Positions 18,733 through 21,329 of a DNA stretch of 21,329 nt are shown piece by piece. Within the stretch, counting starts at the first letter, position 1. Every line of letters begins with the position of its first letter. The stretch covers positions 1 through 21,329 of IMG/VR virus record IMGVR_UViG_3300042549_005598; one strand, 5' to 3'. Made by a program: the position numbers and the translations under genes. The notes beneath the pieces were generated by a model, which was given only the letters and a program-made list of their open reading frames with translations, was not told the DNA's origin and made no database searches. This stretch comes from a virus.

Positions 18733-19746
18733 TTACTTCTGACGATTGCGGATCATTGCCAAGATGTCCTCAGCTTTCTGGCTGGAGGGTTTGGCAGCGG
18801 CAGGTGCAGCAACTGGTGCTGATGCAACTGGTGTATCTTCATCGGGTTCAAACGGTGGATCATCATGTTGTGCTGCTGGAGCAGGGGCAGCTGGTGCTGC
18901 GGCTGGTGCTGCGGCACGTGGTGCTGATTCATTTGATGCACCGCCCTGGAAGCCACTGGGCTTGTAATAGGCTGCCCAACGATCTGGATCGTAAGGCTGA
19001 CCATCAACTGATGCTTCGAACATTTCCTTGATGACTTTCAACTCAACATCGCTAGGCTTGTTGGGTAGGAAGTCGTTGAGGTTATACAAACCAAACTGCT
19101 CGATAGCGTCTGCCTCGACCGAAGTCAATGCTGACTCCTTACGTGCCCAGCTGCTGGTGCTGTAATCAGCATATCCACCTTTGCTGGTTTTCTTGACTGT
19201 AAAATCTAGACCAGCTTGATAGTCAGTGGGCATATTTTCCATTTCTGGATCCAACAATGCGTTCTTGACCAGGTTGAAAATCTGTGGACTAATAACGAAA
19301 CGACGGATGGGATTTTCTGGTGTGCGATCGTCGCCAATGGGATTTTCACGAACAAAACCCTGGAACAGGTATGAACGTTTCTTCCAATATTTGCGACCCA
19401 TTTCTTCCAATGCTGGGTCTTTAAACCAAGCACGTACCTCTGCCAGGATCGGGCATGCCGAACCGTCGTTGTACATTTCTACACAGGGTACTTGTACAAT
19501 AACAGGCTTACTGTCTGACTGACCTTTGATGCCAGCAAACGGTAAACGAATCATTGCTCGTTCTACCCAGAAAAAATTGTTTTTAGGATTTGCATCGGGA
19601 AGGAATCTGATACGGGCTGTGGTGCCCTCGGCAATATTCCAATGTGCATATACGGTGTTGTCACCGCCATTGCTTTGGTTATTACCTTGACTGCGTGATT
19701 CTGATGCTTGAAGTTTTGCGCGGATTTCTGCGAGAGTTAGGGCCAT
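18733..19746 (-). CDS. 32: gp32-type single-stranded DNA binding protein
   Basis: A 337-residue SSB of the T4 gp32 type that coats single-stranded DNA in replication and recombination. The N-terminal region MALTLAEIRAKLQASE provides cooperative binding. The OB-fold core (about 30-215) includes FLPDANPKNNFFWVERAMIRLPF, a cysteine-containing segment VPCVEMYNDGSACPILAEVR and YLFQGFVRENP. A full Cys/His zinc set as in T4 is not obvious. A long Ala/Pro linker (about 265-320) with an acidic patch DDPPFEPDEDTP precedes a short terminal helix KAEDILAMIRNRQK, unlike T4's acidic tail. AAGGAG lies before the ATG at 19746. Confidence 0.93.
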   Translation of the reverse strand: MALTLAEIRAKLQASESRSQGNNQSNGGDNTVYAHWNIAEGTTARIRFLPDANPKNNFFWVERAMIRLPFAGIKGQSDSKPVIVQVPCVEMYNDGSACPILAEVRAWFKDPALEEMGRKYWKKRSYLFQGFVRENPIGDDRTPENPIRRFVISPQIFNLVKNALLDPEMENMPTDYQAGLDFTVKKTSKGGYADYSTSSWARKESALTSVEADAIEQFGLYNLNDFLPNKPSDVELKVIKEMFEASVDGQPYDPDRWAAYYKPSGFQGGASNESAPRAAAPAAAPAAPAPAAQHDDPPFEPDEDTPVASAPVAAPAAAKPSSQKAEDILAMIRNRQK

Positions 19747-19819
19747 AATAGTTTCTCCTTAAATGTGCCATAATGTGTAATGCAAGCCATGTTGTAGGCT
19801 AAAATACAGTCTACGCTTT

Positions 19820-19827
19820 TATTTATG
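19820..19827 (-). promoter_or_regulatory. Late-promoter-like element (CATAAATA) upstream of gene 32
   Basis: On the minus strand CATAAATA differs from the T4 late octamer only at the first base. It lies 73 nt before the gp32 ATG, leaving an ordinary leader with an AAGGAG ribosome binding site. Late expression in addition to early or middle expression is possible. Confidence 0.45.
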
Positions 19828-19834
19828 CCGAGTC

Positions 19835-19863
19835 AAAAGAAAAGGCAAAATAAATTCGCCTTT
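19835..19863 (-). terminator. Rho-independent terminator between the truncated gene and gene 32
   Basis: On the minus strand AAAGGCGAA (19855-19863) pairs with TTTGCCTTT (19841-19849), 9 bp including one G-U, with a 5-nt loop, followed by TCTTTT. It lies 18 nt past the stop of the upstream gene and just before the late-promoter-like element of gene 32. Confidence 0.7.
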
Positions 19864-19881
19864 AATTAGTCGTTTAATGAA

Positions 19882-21329
19882 CTATCGTTTGCGTAGTCCA
19901 GCCAGGCTTCTGAGCAAACTTAATGGATCAGTATCTTCGGCCATCTGTGCCGTGTTGGCCTGTGGACTGGGTTCAGCTGTACCAACACCACCATATGTTG
20001 CACCCGATGGATCAGGTGCTTGTACTCCAGCCGGTGCTGGGGGTGGTGCGTTGGGATCTGTTGCTGGTGTCATCTGCTGTGTATAGGCCTGGCTATAACG
20101 AGTGGCCAGGTCTGCATGACCATGGTCCTGTAACCAATCAATAACCAACTGTCGGGCATCAGCTACATCGCCTTGATCATCTGCCAAAGCTCGGAGTTTG
20201 TCATCCAGTCGGGTGTCGCCAATTACATCTTGCAATGCTCCAATGGCACTCATACCATTGGGGCCGACTTCAATGGGCTTTTCCATCAATCCGTCTAACT
20301 GTTCAATTTCTTCTTTGTGATCAACCAGGTCTTCTTCCAGATTCATTTCAGTCATGGAGTTGGCCCAGTTTTCGAATTCTTCGCCCATTGTGCTTTCCAT
20401 TTCCTGCTGTTGACGTTGGTATGCACGATATACATAGGGCAAAGCTTCTGTAAACCTGTCGTCGTAAATTTTTTTGACGAATCGTTCACGTAATCCATCC
20501 ACATCGATTTCTTCTTCCACGTCTGATTCTGGCATGTAACATTCAGCATAGTCTTGGTATCCGCGGCGACCACTGATACTATGTAACTTTTGTTTTAATT
20601 CTGCATAGCGATGAACTGCTGCTTGTGCCATGTCGGCTGTTTCACGATCTTCAAATTCACGCTGTCTGGCCTGGCGACAAAAATGAGTCATATTGGTCAT
20701 TTCTTCGCACATGGCTGTAATGCTTTCACCAATTTCATCTTCCAATGCACCACCCTGACTGCAATGCTGGGCCATGGCACGGGCATAGGTTAAATTTTTA
20801 TGTGGCAGCAGGCGACGTTCGCCCAGTTCTGTTTCCAGGAATACTGATTCAATTTTACGACTACGAGCACCACGTTTAGTTTCGTCTACGTTGTCGCTGT
20901 GGCGTACAATGATACGCACAGGACCACATTCCTGATAGCTGCTGCGGGTTGTGCCCCATAGGCGACTTTCAGTAACTTTGATGTCATTGACATCACTTAC
21001 GCTGTCGCTCTTGGTTTGTTGTTGGATGTCTTTTAGATCCAAGTTGCTCTTGGTGATGTCACGTACGTCGAAGTTCATCATATTTCTCTTGGAAAATTTG
21101 CGAATATTTTTCAGGAATTCGAACCAATTGTCTTTCTGTTCGTCATCCATGTCTGCTTTGATGTCTTTATCAAAGTAAATTTTCAGACTGTTCTCATCAA
21201 TCAAGCTCACTGTGATATTTCCATGGCTTTGACCGGATTTATCTACATAATCAAAATTAAAATAACGAGCCTTTTCAGGGTCAGTCGTGGCTTTGGCACG
21301 TTCGTCGCCCAGATTGACATCGTCGAACC
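19882..21329 (-). CDS. Conserved uncharacterised phage protein, 5' end outside the window
   Basis: The frame is open to the right edge (it continues upstream through DERAKATTDPEKARYFNFDY), so the valine codon GTG at 21208-21210 is internal and the start lies beyond 21329. About 481 residues are visible. NWFEFLKNIRKFSKRNMMNFDVRDITKSNL resembles a segment I recall from an uncharacterised protein of marine T4-like phages. A charged helical middle (about 150-360) has many Glu/Met residues. The C-terminus is a Pro/Ala-rich linker and a short helix DPLSLLRSLAGLRKR. No enzyme motif was seen; a structural or replication-accessory role is possible. It sits upstream of gene 32 with a terminator between. 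Confidence 0.75.
   Translation of the reverse strand, partial: FDDVNLGDERAKATTDPEKARYFNFDYVDKSGQSHGNITVSLIDENSLKIYFDKDIKADMDDEQKDNWFEFLKNIRKFSKRNMMNFDVRDITKSNLDLKDIQQQTKSDSVSDVNDIKVTESRLWGTTRSSYQECGPVRIIVRHSDNVDETKRGARSRKIESVFLETELGERRLLPHKNLTYARAMAQHCSQGGALEDEIGESITAMCEEMTNMTHFCRQARQREFEDRETADMAQAAVHRYAELKQKLHSISGRRGYQDYAECYMPESDVEEEIDVDGLRERFVKKIYDDRFTEALPYVYRAYQRQQQEMESTMGEEFENWANSMTEMNLEEDLVDHKEEIEQLDGLMEKPIEVGPNGMSAIGALQDVIGDTRLDDKLRALADDQGDVADARQLVIDWLQDHGHADLATRYSQAYTQQMTPATDPNAPPPAPAGVQAPDPSGATYGGVGTAEPSPQANTAQMAEDTDPLSLLRSLAGLRKR

Noticed and set aside
18746-18967. Plus-strand Gly/Ala-rich reading frame
   Set aside because: It is the complement of the Ala/Pro-rich linker of gp32, and low complexity keeps the frame open.

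Overview
The window is a piece of a T4-like (myovirus-type) phage genome, most likely from a marine or other aquatic phage. The main evidence is a RecA-type recombinase of the UvsX family next to a gp32-type single-stranded DNA binding protein. Supporting evidence is T4-style late promoters (TATAAATA), radical SAM proteins of the kind found in cyanophages and uncultured marine phages, a MazG-like pyrophosphatase, and a very large tRNA cluster. The assignment to marine phages rests on recalled family resemblance; no search was run.

Layout. Positions 1-560 hold no convincing protein gene. They carry two hairpin-closed RNA-like elements (97-223, 297-389) with a third folded segment between them, behind two tandem sigma70-type promoters in a 43-bp direct repeat, all pointing left. 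A 2OG-Fe(II) oxygenase gene (574-1185) runs right from its own late promoter. From 12239 back to 1159 almost everything is on the minus strand: 22 clear tRNA genes and three tRNA-like genes, interleaved with small phage proteins, a radical SAM enzyme, an RNA polymerase omega-subunit homologue, a YkuK-type RNase H-fold protein, MazG and two uncharacterised proteins. The exception is a second right-pointing gene with its own late promoter, a two-domain methyltransferase (7729-9201). From 12282 to the right edge, still on the minus strand, are a 540-residue unknown protein behind a late-type promoter, a nucleotidyltransferase-cupin fusion, a methyltransferase, a small unknown, a UvsY-like protein, a twitch-type radical SAM protein, a small acidic protein, UvsX, gp32 and a 5'-truncated conserved protein.

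Working logic. Minus-strand tRNA and small-protein genes are served by near-consensus sigma70 promoters (TTGACA-N17/18-TATAAT), implying host RNA polymerase and early expression. The oxygenase, the double methyltransferase and the 540-residue protein each have a late-promoter element so close to the start codon that the expected transcription start falls on or next to the ATG. UvsX, gp32 and the UvsY-like protein form a recombination-replication module.

The most interesting content is a family of five inverted-repeat elements (97-223, 297-389, 5088-5178, 5184-5269, 11185-11283). Their closing stems are related in sequence, show compensatory changes, and contain G-U wobbles only when read as minus-strand RNA, the strand of the surrounding tRNA genes. 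Two of them fill the space between tRNA-Lys and tRNA-Met almost exactly, and another abuts a tRNA-like gene. They look like an undescribed family of small structured RNAs made and trimmed with the tRNAs.
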